Assembly: GCA_017613485.1 (NCBI GenBank)
Contig: JAGADS010000178.1
Coordinates: 1-5,157, forward strand
Direction of reading: 5' to 3'
From: Treponema sp.
GTDB lineage: Bacteria > Spirochaetota > Spirochaetia > Treponematales > Treponemataceae
DNA length: 5,157 nt
Shown: in pieces, positions 4,894-5,157 of the stretch
Position numbering within the stretch: position 1 is the stretch's first letter
How the letters are laid out: each line of letters starts with the position of its first letter
The notes under the pieces: generated by a model
Seen by the model: only the letters and a program-made list of their open reading frames with translations
Database searches by the model: none
Told to the model about the DNA's origin: nothing
Made by a program: the position numbers and the translations under genes

Positions 4894-5157
4894 ATGGCTG
4901 AGAATTACATTATTGAAGGAACTGTTTCTGAAATTTCTAGTGAAAAACCGGAAGAAGTAAACTTCAAAATTTTTGGTACAGAAGGGTATGCATTAAAAAT
5001 CGGTAAAAATAAATACAACATTTTGTGTAGTGAAACAATATTGAAAAATGCGGCCGATGATAGTACTACGAAAGATGAATCAAAAATCTATTCTGAAACC
5101 TTCATATTATCACAGCAAATATTATTTACATCTACAGATACTGCAAAAGTTGGAATA
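4894..5157 (+). CDS. Hypothetical protein, 3' end outside window
   Basis: The frame from ATG 4894 is open for 88 codons to the window edge and begins MAENYIIEGTVSEIS. AGAGG (4881-4885) lies 8 bases before the ATG, which is why this start is chosen. An in-frame ATG at 4855 would add 13 residues (METTGNNFIEVKE) but has no ribosome binding site of its own. The visible part is hydrophilic, rich in Lys, Glu, Ser and Thr, and alternates in a way that suggests beta strands (for example FKIFG, YALKIG, YNILC). There is no signal peptide or membrane helix. I do not recognise a family. It shares the AT-rich composition and strand of the zinc-ribbon gene and is probably co-transcribed with it. Confidence 0.7.
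   Translation, partial: MAENYIIEGTVSEISSEKPEEVNFKIFGTEGYALKIGKNKYNILCSETILKNAADDSTTKDESKIYSETFILSQQILFTSTDTAKVGI

Overview
The window holds two well-supported metabolic or transport genes, one zinc-ribbon membrane protein gene, and the 5' part of a further gene. All lie on the + strand. A possible divergent gene start sits at the left edge. The style of the SulP and xylulokinase proteins, the moderate GC and the near-consensus sigma70 promoters fit a host-associated, sugar-using spirochaete such as a rumen or gut Treponema. This is an impression from protein style, not a database result. TAG and TGA end the genes here, and TGA occurs in-frame only once, so the standard code is assumed.

Layout. 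Positions 1-145 are regulatory: a possible minus-strand gene start, two short palindromes, and a near-perfect promoter whose predicted transcript begins at or next to the ATG at 146. Positions 146-1849 encode a SulP-family anion transporter with a C-terminal STAS domain. A separate extended -10 promoter and a ribosome binding site then lead into a D-xylulokinase gene (1932-3416). Its reading frame is broken at codon 6 by TGA, at a place where the family normally has glycine just before the ATP-binding Asp-Leu-Gly-Thr motif.

Positions 3417-3630 hold two strong hairpins, a diverged second copy of the last codons of xylB (3504-3560), and a strong intrinsic terminator. This looks like the scar of a recombination or deletion between two xylB homologues. 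Positions 3630-3930 are a gene-poor spacer with a 29-bp tandem repeat abutting a REP-like palindrome, and a short open frame of uncertain status.

From about 3930 base composition shifts to AT-rich. A strong promoter drives a leader containing a 15-codon ORF that resembles a degenerate first copy of the following gene's N-terminus. The gene itself (4050-4799) encodes four evenly spaced zinc ribbons and a C-terminal membrane anchor. A short ORF with a strong Shine-Dalgarno sequence precedes a gene of unknown function that runs off the right edge.

The transporter and the kinase have separate promoters and no evident functional link. The zinc-ribbon gene and the unknown gene after it are close enough to be one transcription unit and appear to be an accessory AT-rich block. 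No convincing new defence or mobile system is visible. The most notable points are the TGA in xylB, its duplicated tail, the predicted leaderless transporter mRNA, and the two odd leader ORFs.
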